Source: Aquabacterium sp. A7-Y
GTDB taxonomy: Bacteria; Pseudomonadota; Gammaproteobacteria; Burkholderiales; Burkholderiaceae_C
Assembly: GCF_026153205.1 (NCBI RefSeq)
Contig: NZ_JAPFBW010000015.1
Coordinates: forward strand, 1-64,000
Direction of reading: 5' to 3'
Length of the DNA: 64,000 nucleotides
Shown here piece by piece: positions 16,117 to 24,612 of this stretch. The first letter of the stretch is position 1. Every line of letters starts with the position of its first letter. A program made the position numbers and the translations under genes. The notes below the pieces were generated by a model that saw nothing but the letters and a program-made list of their open reading frames with translations, had not been told where the DNA came from and did no database searches.

Positions 16117-18687
16117 CTACGCGTTGCTGATCGCTCGCACTTCAGCCAGTGTGGTCACCCCCTGCAGGACCTTCTCGATGCCGTCCTGGCGCAAGGTGCG
16201 CATGCCTTCGAGCAACGCACACTGCTGCAGCTCCTCGGCGCGCGCGCCGGTCTGGACCAGACGGCGCAGGTCGCGCGTGGCGACCATCAGCTCGTGCAGG
16301 CCGGCGCGGCCGCGGAAGCCGGTCTGCCCGCACTTGTCGCAACCGCTGCTGGCGTGGTGCATCAATTGGCCGTTGCGGCCATGGCGCGCGACCCAGCCGG
16401 CGAGCACCTCGTCGCGCTCGGAGCCGGCGCTGACGGGCCGGCCGAAGGCATGCAGGTAGTCGCCCAGCAGTTCCCCGATCTCCTCTTCGGTGGCCGGGCG
16501 GCTTTGCCGGCAGGCGCTGCAAAGCCGGCGCACCAGGCGCTGCGCCAGCACCGCCAGCAGCGAATCGGCGAAGTTGAACGGGTCCATGCCCATGTCCAGC
16601 AACCGCGTCACCGTCTCCGGTGCGCTGTTGGTGTGCAGGGTCGAGAGCACCAGGTGGCCGGTCAGCGAGGCCTCCACCGCGATCTTGGCAGTCTCCTCGT
16701 CGCGGATCTCGCCCACCATGATCACGTCCGGGTCGGCGCGCAGGAAAGCCCGCAAGGCCTTCGCAAAGGTCCAGTCGATCTTGGCGTTCACCTGCACCTG
16801 GCGCAGCCCCGGCTGGGTGATCTCCACCGGGTCCTCGGCGGTCCAGATCTTGCGCTCGGGCACGTTGATGAAGCTCATCGCCGAGTGCAAGGTGGTGGTC
16901 TTGCCCGAGCCCGTCGGCCCGACGCACAGTACCAGGCCGTAGGGCCGCTGCATCGCCTCCTTCAGCTGGCGCAGGTTGGGCTCGCTCAGGCCCAGGTCGT
17001 CCAGCGGCAGCGGCTTGGCCGAGGCCAGGATGCGCATCACCACGTCTTCCAGGCCGTTGTTGGTCGGGATCGTCGCCACGCGCAGCTCGAGCTTCTGACC
17101 CGGCACGAAACGCGCGAAGTTGATCTTGCCGTCCTGCGGCTTGCGGCGCTCGGAGATGTCGAGGTCGCACATGATCTTGATGCGCGAGATCAGCGCGTTG
17201 CGGTAGGTGTGCGGCAGCTCGAGATAGGACTGCAGCAGGCCGTCCTTGCGGAAGCGGATCTTGATCTTCTCGCGCCCGGGATAGCTCTCGACGTGGATGT
17301 CCGAGACCCCCTGGTTGTGCGCCTCCACGATCATGTTGTTGATCAGCCGCACCAGCGAGTTGTCCGACTGCTCGATCTGGTGCTCTTCTTCGGCTGGGGC
17401 CTGGGAGGGCGAGCCTTCCTTCTCCAGCGTCTCGACCAGCTTGTCGGTGTCCGCCGCGTCGAAGTCCAGCACCAGCGGCGCGCCGCGCAGCGTCCAGGCG
17501 TCGCTGCCTATCTTTTCGTAGGCCACCCGGATGGCGGTTTCCAGCACGCCGAACTGGGCCAGCGCGGGCACGATCTTGAGCTGGCTGACGAATTCCAGCT
17601 CCTCCAGGGCCGAGCGGCGCGAGGGGTCCTCCAGCGCCACCACCAGGCGGCCGTCGCGCACGACCAGGGGCAGGGCGCCCAGCCGTGAGGCGACGGCCAC
17701 CGGCACCTTGCGCAAGGCATCGGGGTCGGCCGGGAAGTGCAGCACATCGACCAGCGGGTAGCCCATCTTGTGGGCCAGCGCGGTCTGCAGGTCCTGGCGC
17801 GACACCAGGTTGTTCTGCACCAGCAGCTCGCCCAGCGGCAGCGAGCGGTCGGTCTTCTGTTGTTCCAGCGCGCCGTCGAGGTCGGCCTGGGTGACCAGGC
17901 CCAGCGACAGCAGCGCCTCGCCGATGCGCACCATGGGCATGCGGGACTGCTGCTCCAGCGCCGCCATCAGCTTCTCTGCCGTGACGATCTTGCGCGTGAT
18001 CAGGATGTCGCCCAGCTTGCGGCCGCGCATCTCCTGCTGCTGGGCGGCTGCCTGCTCCACCTGGCGCGGTGTCGCGGCGTTCTGCGCCACCAGCAGCTCG
18101 CCGATGCGCGGGCCGATCTCGACGCTGCTGTAGGCGTGGCGGGGCAGGAAAACGCGGTAGACCGCGCCGGCCTCGTCGGCCGGCGGGAACAGGAACAGGC
18201 CGTCGTCGGTCTCGGCGTGGCCCACCGTCTCGCCGGTCAGTTCCTGGCCGCCGTCCAGACGCACCAGGTAGGGAATGCGGGGCCGCACGTCCAGCATGCT
18301 GGCATGCGGATCGTTGCTGGCCACCGTCAGCGGGCGCAGCACCTCGAGGATGCGCAGCGACTTGAACTGCGCGAAGCGCAGCGCCATGGTCGTGCGCGCC
18401 GGTGGCACCTGGACATGGGCCACCCCCTCGCCGGGGACGAAAAAGATCAGGCGCCCGCTCATCTGACGCCCGTTCAGACCTTCGATCTCGCAGCGCAGCG
18501 GCTGTTGCTGCTCGGTGGCGACGGGGTAGGCGCCAAAGGGCGGCGTGGGCCAGCGAAATGCCGCGTGGCGCGACTTCTCGCGCAGGCCGGCCTCCGGGGC
18601 CGGCGCGGGCGCCGCCTCGAGCTGCGGCAGATCGTCCAGGGGCATGGGGACGGTCGGCTCACTGTAGGACAGGTTGGAGTCAGACAT
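16117..18687 (-). CDS. GspE/PulE/PilB-family secretion ATPase with MshEN repeats
   Basis: An 856-residue ATPase. The first ~190 residues are not recognised. Two or more MshEN-type units follow (RIGELLVAQNAATPRQVEQA, GEALLSLGLVTQADLDGALEQQ, GELLVQNNLVSRQDLQTAL), a domain known to bind c-di-GMP in some relatives. The hexameric ATPase core has GPTGSGKTTTLHSA (Walker A), the Asp/His boxes, and DPDVIMVGEIRDEETA (Walker B). A tetracysteine zinc element (CSACRQ ... CDKCGQTGF) is present. It powers a type II secretion or type IV pilus-like machine, but no other machine gene is adjacent. Start MSDSNLSYSEP; the divergent neighbour is a GGDEF gene. Confidence 0.87.
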   Translation of the reverse strand: MSDSNLSYSEPTVPMPLDDLPQLEAAPAPAPEAGLREKSRHAAFRWPTPPFGAYPVATEQQQPLRCEIEGLNGRQMSGRLIFFVPGEGVAHVQVPPARTTMALRFAQFKSLRILEVLRPLTVASNDPHASMLDVRPRIPYLVRLDGGQELTGETVGHAETDDGLFLFPPADEAGAVYRVFLPRHAYSSVEIGPRIGELLVAQNAATPRQVEQAAAQQQEMRGRKLGDILITRKIVTAEKLMAALEQQSRMPMVRIGEALLSLGLVTQADLDGALEQQKTDRSLPLGELLVQNNLVSRQDLQTALAHKMGYPLVDVLHFPADPDALRKVPVAVASRLGALPLVVRDGRLVVALEDPSRRSALEELEFVSQLKIVPALAQFGVLETAIRVAYEKIGSDAWTLRGAPLVLDFDAADTDKLVETLEKEGSPSQAPAEEEHQIEQSDNSLVRLINNMIVEAHNQGVSDIHVESYPGREKIKIRFRKDGLLQSYLELPHTYRNALISRIKIMCDLDISERRKPQDGKINFARFVPGQKLELRVATIPTNNGLEDVVMRILASAKPLPLDDLGLSEPNLRQLKEAMQRPYGLVLCVGPTGSGKTTTLHSAMSFINVPERKIWTAEDPVEITQPGLRQVQVNAKIDWTFAKALRAFLRADPDVIMVGEIRDEETAKIAVEASLTGHLVLSTLHTNSAPETVTRLLDMGMDPFNFADSLLAVLAQRLVRRLCSACRQSRPATEEEIGELLGDYLHAFGRPVSAGSERDEVLAGWVARHGRNGQLMHHASSGCDKCGQTGFRGRAGLHELMVATRDLRRLVQTGARAEELQQCALLEGMRTLRQDGIEKVLQGVTTLAEVRAISNA

Positions 18688-19011
18688 GGGGCGGACGCGG
18701 GCGGCGGGCTCTGGTGCGTGGTCGGTTGAACCCGGCCGTCGCGGGACGGCTGGCCGGGAACACGGGCACCGCGCGGGCCAAGCCAACAGGCGGCCGGTGG
18801 CCGGAGCGGACGCTCGCACGGTGCGCCTGATGATGCCCGCGCGGCGCGCCGGCAAGGGCCGGAACAGGGGCCGGGTTACGGTGCTGTTCTCGCATTTGCC
18901 CGCATTGCCGGGGCCGGAGGCGGTTGGCATACTGGCCGACGCCGAGCGGCCGTGGGCCGCTGGCGAACCACAGGCCCCTGGCTTGCTCAGCCGTCGGGTA
19001 GGACGCCCGCG
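18688..19011. other. Divergent intergenic region between the secretion ATPase and GGDEF genes
   Basis: About 320 bp with no supported gene. It must carry promoters in both directions. An AGGA box 8 bp before ATG 19012 is the only feature I can place with some confidence; the reading can be opened further upstream, but that gives low-complexity sequence. Confidence 0.4.
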
Positions 19012-20265
19012 ATGGTGGCCGGCATGCCGGCCGTGCCGGGCTGTAGCGAAGAGGCGTGTTCCTGCTTGGACTTCTCCATTGTTTCGATCATCGGCGCCGG
19101 GCTGGGCCTGCTGCTGTCCGCGCTGCTCGGACTGGCCGTGCGCCGGGTGCCTGACTCCGACGGTGCCCACTACTGGGCGCTGGCCATCCTGCCCCTGAGC
19201 GTCGGCAGCGCCCTGGTCGGGCGCGGCGAGGCGCTGCCGGCCCTGCTGCTGGTGCTGCGCGAGCCGCTGCTGCTGAGCGGCTACGCGCTGCTCGTGATCG
19301 GGCTGCGCCACTACCTGCGCCTGTCGCGCCCGTGGGCGCTGGCGGGCGGTGTGGTGCTGGCCAGCCTGGTGGTCACCGCCTTGTTCACCGCCCTGCTGCC
19401 CAATGTGGCCGCCCGCATCGTGGTGCGCTGCGTCGGCATCGCCGTGCTGGCCATCGCCGCCCTCGGCACCCTGGGCCACGTCGCCGGCACGCGGCTGCGC
19501 GAAGTGCGCCTCTACCTGCAGGCCGGCTTCGGCACCATCGCCGCGCTGGCGCTGCTGCGGGCCGTGCTGATCCTGCTGCCGCTGGAGCGGGGATGGGTGA
19601 TGCAGGTGCAGGCCGCCGCGAGCATGGTGACCACGGTGACCATCCTGGCGGTCATCACCGGCCTGGCGCTCTTGATGACCGCCCGCATGAACGAGGCACT
19701 CGCTTGCATGACCGTGCGGGATGCCTTGACCGGCCTCTACAACCGGCGCGGGCTCGATGAGGCGGTACCGGGCACGCTGTCCTTCGCGCGCCGGGTGGGC
19801 CGGCCCGTCGCCCTGCTGGTCTGCGACCTGGACGGCTTCAAGACCGTCAACGACAGCCACGGCCACGCCACCGGCGACGAGGTGCTGCAGCGTGTCGCCC
19901 ACGTGCTCGGCGCCCAGTTTCCGCAGGGCGCGCTGGTGGGCCGCCTGGGCGGCGAGGAATTTGTCGTGCTGCTCCCCGGGGCCGACGGCGGCGCCGCCCT
20001 CGAGCAGGCCGAGCGCCTGCGGCAGGCCGTCAAGGCGCTGGTCCTGGCCGCCCGGGACGGGACGCCGCTCGCCGTGACGGTCAGCATCGGCGTGGCCGCG
20101 ATGGCGGCCGAGGAGGCGGACTGGGACGAGTTGCTGGCGCGCGCCGACCAGGCGCTCTACCAGGCCAAGGGCCAGGGCCGCGACCGCTGCACACTGGCCG
20201 CCACGCGACCCGCCGTGCCGGCGCCCGAGGCGGGCCTGCGGGCTGCTTTGGGGAGGGGGGTATGA
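19012..20265 (+). CDS. Membrane diguanylate cyclase (GGDEF), first of tandem pair
   Basis: About 417 residues. The N-terminal half has about six hydrophobic helices (for example SIVSIIGAGLGLLLSALLGLAV and VVTALFTALLP), forming a membrane sensor of unknown ligand. The C-terminal GGDEF domain has MTVRDALTGLYNRRGLDEA, DLDGFKTVNDSHGH and the active loop RLGGEEFVVLL. GGEEF is a catalytically competent signature, so it should make c-di-GMP; no RxxD inhibitory site is obvious. Start ATG preceded by GGTAGGA. Its stop lies in the first ATGA of a 60-bp repeat that bridges to the next GGDEF gene. Confidence 0.83.
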   Translation: MVAGMPAVPGCSEEACSCLDFSIVSIIGAGLGLLLSALLGLAVRRVPDSDGAHYWALAILPLSVGSALVGRGEALPALLLVLREPLLLSGYALLVIGLRHYLRLSRPWALAGGVVLASLVVTALFTALLPNVAARIVVRCVGIAVLAIAALGTLGHVAGTRLREVRLYLQAGFGTIAALALLRAVLILLPLERGWVMQVQAAASMVTTVTILAVITGLALLMTARMNEALACMTVRDALTGLYNRRGLDEAVPGTLSFARRVGRPVALLVCDLDGFKTVNDSHGHATGDEVLQRVAHVLGAQFPQGALVGRLGGEEFVVLLPGADGGAALEQAERLRQAVKALVLAARDGTPLAVTVSIGVAAMAAEEADWDELLARADQALYQAKGQGRDRCTLAATRPAVPAPEAGLRAALGRGV

Positions 20266-20443
20266 GCCCCGCCCGGCCGCCCGAAGGGGCTCACCGCAGT
20301 GCGCAGCACGGAGGTGACCGAATGAGCCCCGCCCGGCCGCCCGAAGGGGCTCACCGCAGTGCGCAGCACGGAGGTGACCCAATGAGCCCCGCCCGGCCGC
20401 CCGAAGGGGCTCGCACCGCAGTGCGGAGCACGGAGGTGACCGA
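20262..20443 (+). repeat. Three tandem copies of a REP-like translational-coupling repeat
   Basis: Three head-to-tail units of 60, 60 and 62 bp. Each begins ATGAGCCCCGCCCGG, has an inverted repeat GAGCCCC / GGGGCTC (7 bp), and ends with CACGGAGGTGACC. GGAGGTGA matches the 16S rRNA anti-Shine-Dalgarno at 8 of 8 positions and sits 4 nt before the next ATG or GTG. The first ATGA contains the stop of the upstream GGDEF gene, and the last unit runs into the GTG of the next. A fourth, inverted copy is in the sigma-factor operon (23025-23086). Confidence 0.9.
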
Positions 20444-20447
20444 GTGA
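20262..20447 (+). CDS. Bridging small open frame within the tandem repeats (coupling peptide)
   Basis: An uninterrupted 61-codon frame runs through all three repeats: it begins MSPARPPEGAHRSAQ, restarts with an internal Met in each unit, and ends ARTAVRSTEVTE. Its ATG overlaps the stop of the upstream GGDEF gene (ATGA) and its stop overlaps the GTG of the downstream one (GTGA). It is probably not a functional protein; its likely role is to keep ribosomes moving between the two genes. Whether a peptide accumulates is unknown. Confidence 0.3.
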   Translation: MSPARPPEGAHRSAQHGGDRMSPARPPEGAHRSAQHGGDPMSPARPPEGARTAVRSTEVTE

Positions 20448-21697
20448 GCCTGGATCTGGTGTTCGGCCCGGCGCAGTTCTGGGGTATCACGCTCGGCTAT
20501 GCGGTGTTGCTGTTCATCGCCGCCGTGTTGCTGCTGGTGCTTGCGCGCCTGGTGCCCGACACGCCGGGGCCGCGCTGGTGGGGCGGCGGCGCGCTGCTCG
20601 CGCTGGCCGGCGCGCTGATCGCCAGCAGCCAGGCCCAGGCCCACGGTCCCTGGGCGCGCGCGGTCTACGTGCTCGGCGATTCGGTGCTGTTGCTGGGCAT
20701 CTGCATGGTGAGCCAGGGGCTGCGCCGCTTCTGCGGGGCGCCGCCCGGCGCGCGCTGGCTCGCGGTGGCGGTGCTCGTCCAACTGGTGCTGGGCGGCGCC
20801 CTCGAGCTGTATGGCATGTCGCGCCAGCACACCGTGGTGGTCTCGGCGATGAGTGCCGGCGCCTGGTTGTCGATCTCGTGGACGGCCCTGAAGCAGCTGC
20901 GCGGCCCGGGCGCCCCGATCTACCTGGGCCTCGCCTTGTGCGGCGTGCTGGGAGCGACCGGCTGGCTGTGGCGCTGCGCGCTGCTCGCCTCGTCCGGCAA
21001 CAGCCCCCTGCCCGCGGTGGTCGTGCACGCCAACACCGTCCTGATCGCCTTCGCCTTCGTCGCGACCGGTGCGCAGGTGCTGCTCTACGTGCTGCTCGTC
21101 AACTTCCGCCTGGCTGCCCGGCTGCGGCAGCTGGCGGTGCGCGACCCGCTGACCGGCGCCTTGAACCGGCGCGGCTTCGAGGAGCACACGGCGCGGCTGA
21201 CGGCCCTGTCGACCCAGCTCGGCCAGTCGGTCGCGGTGCTGATGCTGGACATCGACCACTTCAAGCAGGTCAACGACAACCACGGCCACCATGCCGGCGA
21301 CCTGGTGCTGCGGGCGCTCGCCCACCTGGTGCAGCGCGCCAAGCGCGAGACTGATGTGTTCGCGCGTCTCGGCGGCGAGGAGTTCTGCCTGGTGCTGCCG
21401 GGTACCGACGTGCCGGGTGCCCGGGTGTTCGCCGACCGCCTGAGGCGCAGCTTCGAAACCCTGGAGATCGACACCGGCCGCAGCTTTCTCAGCTGCACGA
21501 TGAGCGTGGGCGTTGCCTATGCCTCGGCCCAGGCCCTGCAGAGCGGGCGCAGCGACGTGGTGGACCTGCTGAGGCAAGCCGACGATGCGCTCTACGAGGC
21601 CAAGCGGGCCGGGCGCAACCGGGTGCGCTTCTGGGCCTCGGACGATGTCGTGTCGAGCCGCATCGACTCGCGCCTGTTCGCTTCCACCACGGGCTGA
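20444..21697 (+). CDS. Membrane diguanylate cyclase (GGDEF), second of tandem pair
   Basis: A 417-residue protein of the same layout as its upstream neighbour but not a close copy. About six N-terminal hydrophobic segments (GITLGYAVLLFIAAVLLLVLARL onward) are followed by a GGDEF domain with LAVRDPLTGALNRRGFEEH, DIDHFKQVNDNHGHHAGD and the active loop RLGGEEFCLVLPG. It should be an active c-di-GMP synthase. Start GTG is fixed by the repeat-borne GGAGGTGA just upstream and by the GTGA overlap with the bridging frame. It converges on the sigma-factor gene with 12 bp between. Confidence 0.87.
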   Translation: MSLDLVFGPAQFWGITLGYAVLLFIAAVLLLVLARLVPDTPGPRWWGGGALLALAGALIASSQAQAHGPWARAVYVLGDSVLLLGICMVSQGLRRFCGAPPGARWLAVAVLVQLVLGGALELYGMSRQHTVVVSAMSAGAWLSISWTALKQLRGPGAPIYLGLALCGVLGATGWLWRCALLASSGNSPLPAVVVHANTVLIAFAFVATGAQVLLYVLLVNFRLAARLRQLAVRDPLTGALNRRGFEEHTARLTALSTQLGQSVAVLMLDIDHFKQVNDNHGHHAGDLVLRALAHLVQRAKRETDVFARLGGEEFCLVLPGTDVPGARVFADRLRRSFETLEIDTGRSFLSCTMSVGVAYASAQALQSGRSDVVDLLRQADDALYEAKRAGRNRVRFWASDDVVSSRIDSRLFASTTG

Positions 21698-21709
21698 ACG
21701 ACACCGAGC

Positions 21710-22989
21710 TCAGGCGCTGCCGGCGAGGCCGCGGGCCCGCCCCAGCAGCAGCTCGCGTTCGCGCACGTTGTGCGTCAGCGCCGCAGCACGCTCGAACTCC
21801 TCGATGGCTTCCGCGGCTCGGCCCAACTTGGCGAGCAGGTCGCCGCGCACGCTGGGCAGCCAGGGGTAGTGCTGCAGCGCGCTGTCCGCCCGCATCGCGT
21901 CGACGATCGCGAGCCCGGCGGCCGGCCCGTGGGCCATGCCGGCCGCGACCGCACGGTTGAGTTCGACCACCGGCGAGGGCGCGACCTGGGCCAGCAGGTC
22001 GTACAGGGCGAGGATGCCCGCCCAGTCGGTGTCCTGCGGCCGCGCGGCGCGCGCATGGCAGGCGGCGATGCCGGCCTGCAGCACATAGAAGCCGTGTGCA
22101 CCGCCCAGGGCCTGGGCCCGTTCGAGCGCAATGAGGCCGCGGCGGATCAGCAGCCGGTCCCAGCGTCCGCGGTCCTGCTCCAGCAGCAGCACCGGCTGCC
22201 CGCCGGCGTCGGTGCGGGCGGCCGCGCGCGAGGCCTGCAGCTCCATCAGGGCGACCAGGCCGTGCACCTCGGGCTCCTGCGGCGCCAGGCCGGCGAGGAT
22301 GCGCCCCAGGCGCAGCGCCTCGTCGCACAGCGCGGGCCGCATCCAGTCCTCGCCCGAGGTGGCGGTGTAGCCTTCGTTGAAGATCAGGTAGATGACTTCC
22401 AGCACCGAGGCCAGGCGGGCTGCCAGCGCGTCGCCGCGCGGCAGTTCGAAGGGCACGCCGGCGCTGCCGAGGGTGCGCTTGGCGCGCACGATACGCTGCG
22501 CGATGGTGGCCTCGGGCACCAGGAAGGCCCGCGCGATCTCGGGGGTTGTCAGGCCGCCGAGCAGCTTCAAGGTCAGCGCCACGCGCGCCTCGGTGGACAG
22601 CACCGGGTGGCAGGCGGTGAAGATGAGCCGCAGCATGTCGTCGCCGACCTGGTCGGCGCGGGCGGCATCCAGGTCGTCGACGAAGTCCGGCACGATCAGG
22701 GCCTCCTGTGCTTCGAGCTCGCGGCCGATCTGCTCGTGCCGCTCGGCCAGCATGCGGTCTCGGCGCAGGTGGTCGAGGGCGCGGTTTTTCGCGGTGGCCG
22801 TGAGCCAGGCGCCGGGGTTCGCCGGTACGCCGGCCGCGGGCCAGTGCTCCAGCGCCGCGACCAGCGCGTCCTGTGCCAGCTCCTCGGCCAGCCCGAGTCC
22901 CGCACCATACGCAGCACGACCGCGATGATCCTGGCGCGCTCGATGCGCCAGGTCGCCTCGATGGCCCGATGGGTGTTGGCGTCCGTCAA
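21710..22989 (-). pseudogene. ECF42-type RNA polymerase sigma factor, frameshifted
   Basis: Sigma-70 region 2 starts in one frame (TDANTHRAIEATWRIERARII) and the rest continues in another (GLAEELAQDALVAALE at about 22894 down). The shift lies near 22894-22900, where GAC-TC-GGGCTG has one base fewer than needed, so this is either a true frameshift or a sequence error. The later part has region 4 (TLKLLGGLTTPEIARAFLVPEATIAQRIVRAKRTLG) and a long TPR-like C-terminal extension. Sigma factors of this type (group ECF42) are known to sit beside DGPF/YciI-like proteins, as here. Start TTG 22989 after GGGAGG. If frameshifted in the cell, the 347-residue remainder lacks most of region 2. Confidence 0.8.
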
Positions 22990-23024
22990 CGCGGCCTCCC
23001 GAGCTTGCCGTGCACCGGCCTCAT

Positions 23025-23086
23025 TCGGTAACCTCCGTGCCACGCACTGCGGTGCGAGCCCCTTCGGGCGGCCGGGCGGGGCTCAT
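23025..23086 (-). repeat. Single inverted copy of the REP-like coupling repeat
   Basis: Read on the minus strand it starts ATGAGCCCCGCCCGG, carries GAGCCCC / GGGGCTC, and ends GGAGGTTACCGA before an ATG. It differs from the tandem copies at a few positions (GGAGGTTA instead of GGAGGTGA). Its first ATGA holds the VOC-protein stop. A 21-codon frame runs across it to a second ATGA, then a 12-codon frame (MRPVHGKLGRPR) reaches the TTGA at the sigma-factor start. It thus joins two genes of one operon by a chain of overlapping stops and starts. Confidence 0.88.
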
Positions 23087-23493
23087 GCTTGCGGCGGCGC
23101 CGCGTTCGGGTCCATGTACACCAGCTCCCACACGTGGCCGTCGAGGTCCTGGAAGCCGTGGGCGTACATGAAGCCGTGGTCCTGCGCCGGGTTCGGTGCG
23201 CTGCCGCCCGCCGCCAGCGCCTTGGCGACCAGCTCGTCGACCCGGGCGCGGCTCTCGCAGGACAGGCAGACCAGCACCTCGGTGCTTTTCGTCGCGTCGG
23301 CCACCGGTTTTTGGGTGAAGGTCTGAAAGAACGACTCGACCAGCAGCATCGCGAAGATGTTCTCGCCGACGACCATGCAGGCGGCCTTGTCATCGGTGAA
23401 CTGCGGGTTGAACTCGTAGCCGAGGGCGGCGAAGAAGGCGCGCGAGCGCGACAGGTCCTTGACCGGGAGGTTGACGAAGATCTGGGAGTGCAT
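23083..23493 (-). CDS. VOC-family (glyoxalase/bleomycin-resistance-like) protein
   Basis: A 136-residue single VOC domain: MHSQIFVNLPVKDLSRSRAFFAALGY is the first beta-alpha unit, and DLDGHVWELVYMD is the usual C-terminal strand with the Glu that can bind metal. Such small proteins dimerise and bind varied ligands; no substrate can be named. It is transcribed between two DGPF proteins and the ECF42-type sigma gene, a frequent association, and its stop codon is shared with the inverted repeat copy. Confidence 0.85.
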   Translation of the reverse strand: MHSQIFVNLPVKDLSRSRAFFAALGYEFNPQFTDDKAACMVVGENIFAMLLVESFFQTFTQKPVADATKSTEVLVCLSCESRARVDELVAKALAAGGSAPNPAQDHGFMYAHGFQDLDGHVWELVYMDPNAAPPQA

Positions 23494-23550
23494 GATGAGG
23501 TCCTTGTTGAGGAAGGGCGGGCGGCGTTCAGGCGCGCTCGGCCAGGGTTT

Positions 23551-23976
23551 TCAGGTCGCCGCCTGCGGGTGGCCGAGGTCGATCTTGCGGAAGCGGGCCA
23601 TGCTTTCGCTCGGACCGAAGTCGTCCAGCTCGTAGACCTGCCGCACCTCGATCTCGCCGCGCACCGTGTCGCCGTGCGGGGCGGGGAAGCGGCGGGTCCA
23701 GTCGAGCGCCTCCTCGCGCGAGCGCACCTGGATCAGGGTGTAGCCGGCGATCAGTTCCTGGGTCTCTGCGAAGGGACCGTCGATGACCTGGCGGCGGCCG
23801 CCTTCATAGCGGATGCGCCAGCCCTTGGCGCTCGGTTGCAGGCCCGAGGCGTCCAGCAGCACGCCGGCCTGCGCCAGTTGTTCGTGGTAGTCCGCCATCG
23901 CGGCGATCAGCGGCTCTTCGGGCATGGCGCCGGCCTCGCTGTCGGCGCTGGCCTTCAACAGGATCATGAATCGCAT
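23551..23976 (-). CDS. YciI-like DGPF-domain protein
   Basis: A 141-residue cytosolic protein beginning MRFMILLKASADSEAGAMPEE, with the VIDGPFAETQELIAGYTLIQV segment that names the DGPF domain. DGPF proteins are the standard partners of ECF42-type sigma factors; their biochemical role is not settled. Longer upstream reading is excluded because the family begins MxFMxLx. It lies between the other DGPF gene and the VOC gene, all on the minus strand. Confidence 0.88.
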   Translation of the reverse strand: MRFMILLKASADSEAGAMPEEPLIAAMADYHEQLAQAGVLLDASGLQPSAKGWRIRYEGGRRQVIDGPFAETQELIAGYTLIQVRSREEALDWTRRFPAPHGDTVRGEIEVRQVYELDDFGPSESMARFRKIDLGHPQAAT

Positions 23977-24124
23977 CGCGGTTCTCCTTCGAATGGGTCG
24001 GTGTCGGGCCGGTCTGCTGGACCTGAGGCCCTGCAGTTCGGCTTCCACTCCCACGACGAAACAGGCGCGGCGATTTCGACAGCGGCTCGACGCAAAAAAG
24101 ACGGGGGAAAACCCTGGGCTGCTT

Positions 24125-24493
24125 TCAAGCCCGCTGCGCTTCTTCGTAACAGGGGGCCAGGGCGCGCACTTCCACCGTGCACCACTGGGCGGCCGGGCAC
24201 TCTGCGGCGATGGCGATGGCCTCGTCGCGGGTGTGACAGTTCAGCAGGAAAAAGCCGCCGATCATTTCCTTGGCTTCAGCGAAAGGCCCGTCGAGCACGC
24301 GGCGTTTCCCGCCGCGCACCTCGACCCGGGCCGCGTCGGCCTGGGAGGCGAGCGACTCGCTGGCGCGCAGCAGTCCGCGGGCTTGCAGGTCCTCGCCGAA
24401 ACGTTGCATGCGCTCGTAGGCCTCGCGTCCCTCGGCCTCGCTGCGGGTGCGTCTCTGGCCGATCGGCTCGACGATCAGAAGCATGTAGGACAT
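24125..24493 (-). CDS. YciI-like DGPF-domain protein
   Basis: A 122-residue protein, MSYMLLIVEPIGQRRTRSEAEG, with VLDGPFAEAKEMIGGFFLLNC in the middle. It is the first gene of the sigma-factor operon and is preceded by GAGGGGGATCCG. It is paralogous to the next gene but clearly diverged. The function is unknown; the family is linked to ECF42 sigma control. The intergenic stretch to the next DGPF gene (about 150 bp) holds no further gene. Confidence 0.87.
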   Translation of the reverse strand: MSYMLLIVEPIGQRRTRSEAEGREAYERMQRFGEDLQARGLLRASESLASQADAARVEVRGGKRRVLDGPFAEAKEMIGGFFLLNCHTRDEAIAIAAECPAAQWCTVEVRALAPCYEEAQRA

Positions 24494-24612
24494 CGGATCC
24501 CCCTCAAGGTTGGCGCGCACTGCGGCGCTGGTCTTGCTGCAGCCGGCATTAGAACCGCGCGACGGGCGGTGTGAACAGACCCTAGACTCGGGGCCTGTTT
24601 TCACCCGACGCA

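Noticed and set aside
20262-20443. CRISPR-like or satellite array
   Set aside because: The three units are directly abutting with no spacers, and the fourth copy is alone and inverted elsewhere. The placement over stop and start codons fits a REP-like coupling element, not a CRISPR.
16117-20490. A very long minus-strand frame (over 1400 codons) covering the secretion ATPase and the GGDEF gene
   Set aside because: Only the part up to 18687 shows protein-family sequence. The rest is the antisense of the GGDEF gene and the repeats, an effect of high GC.
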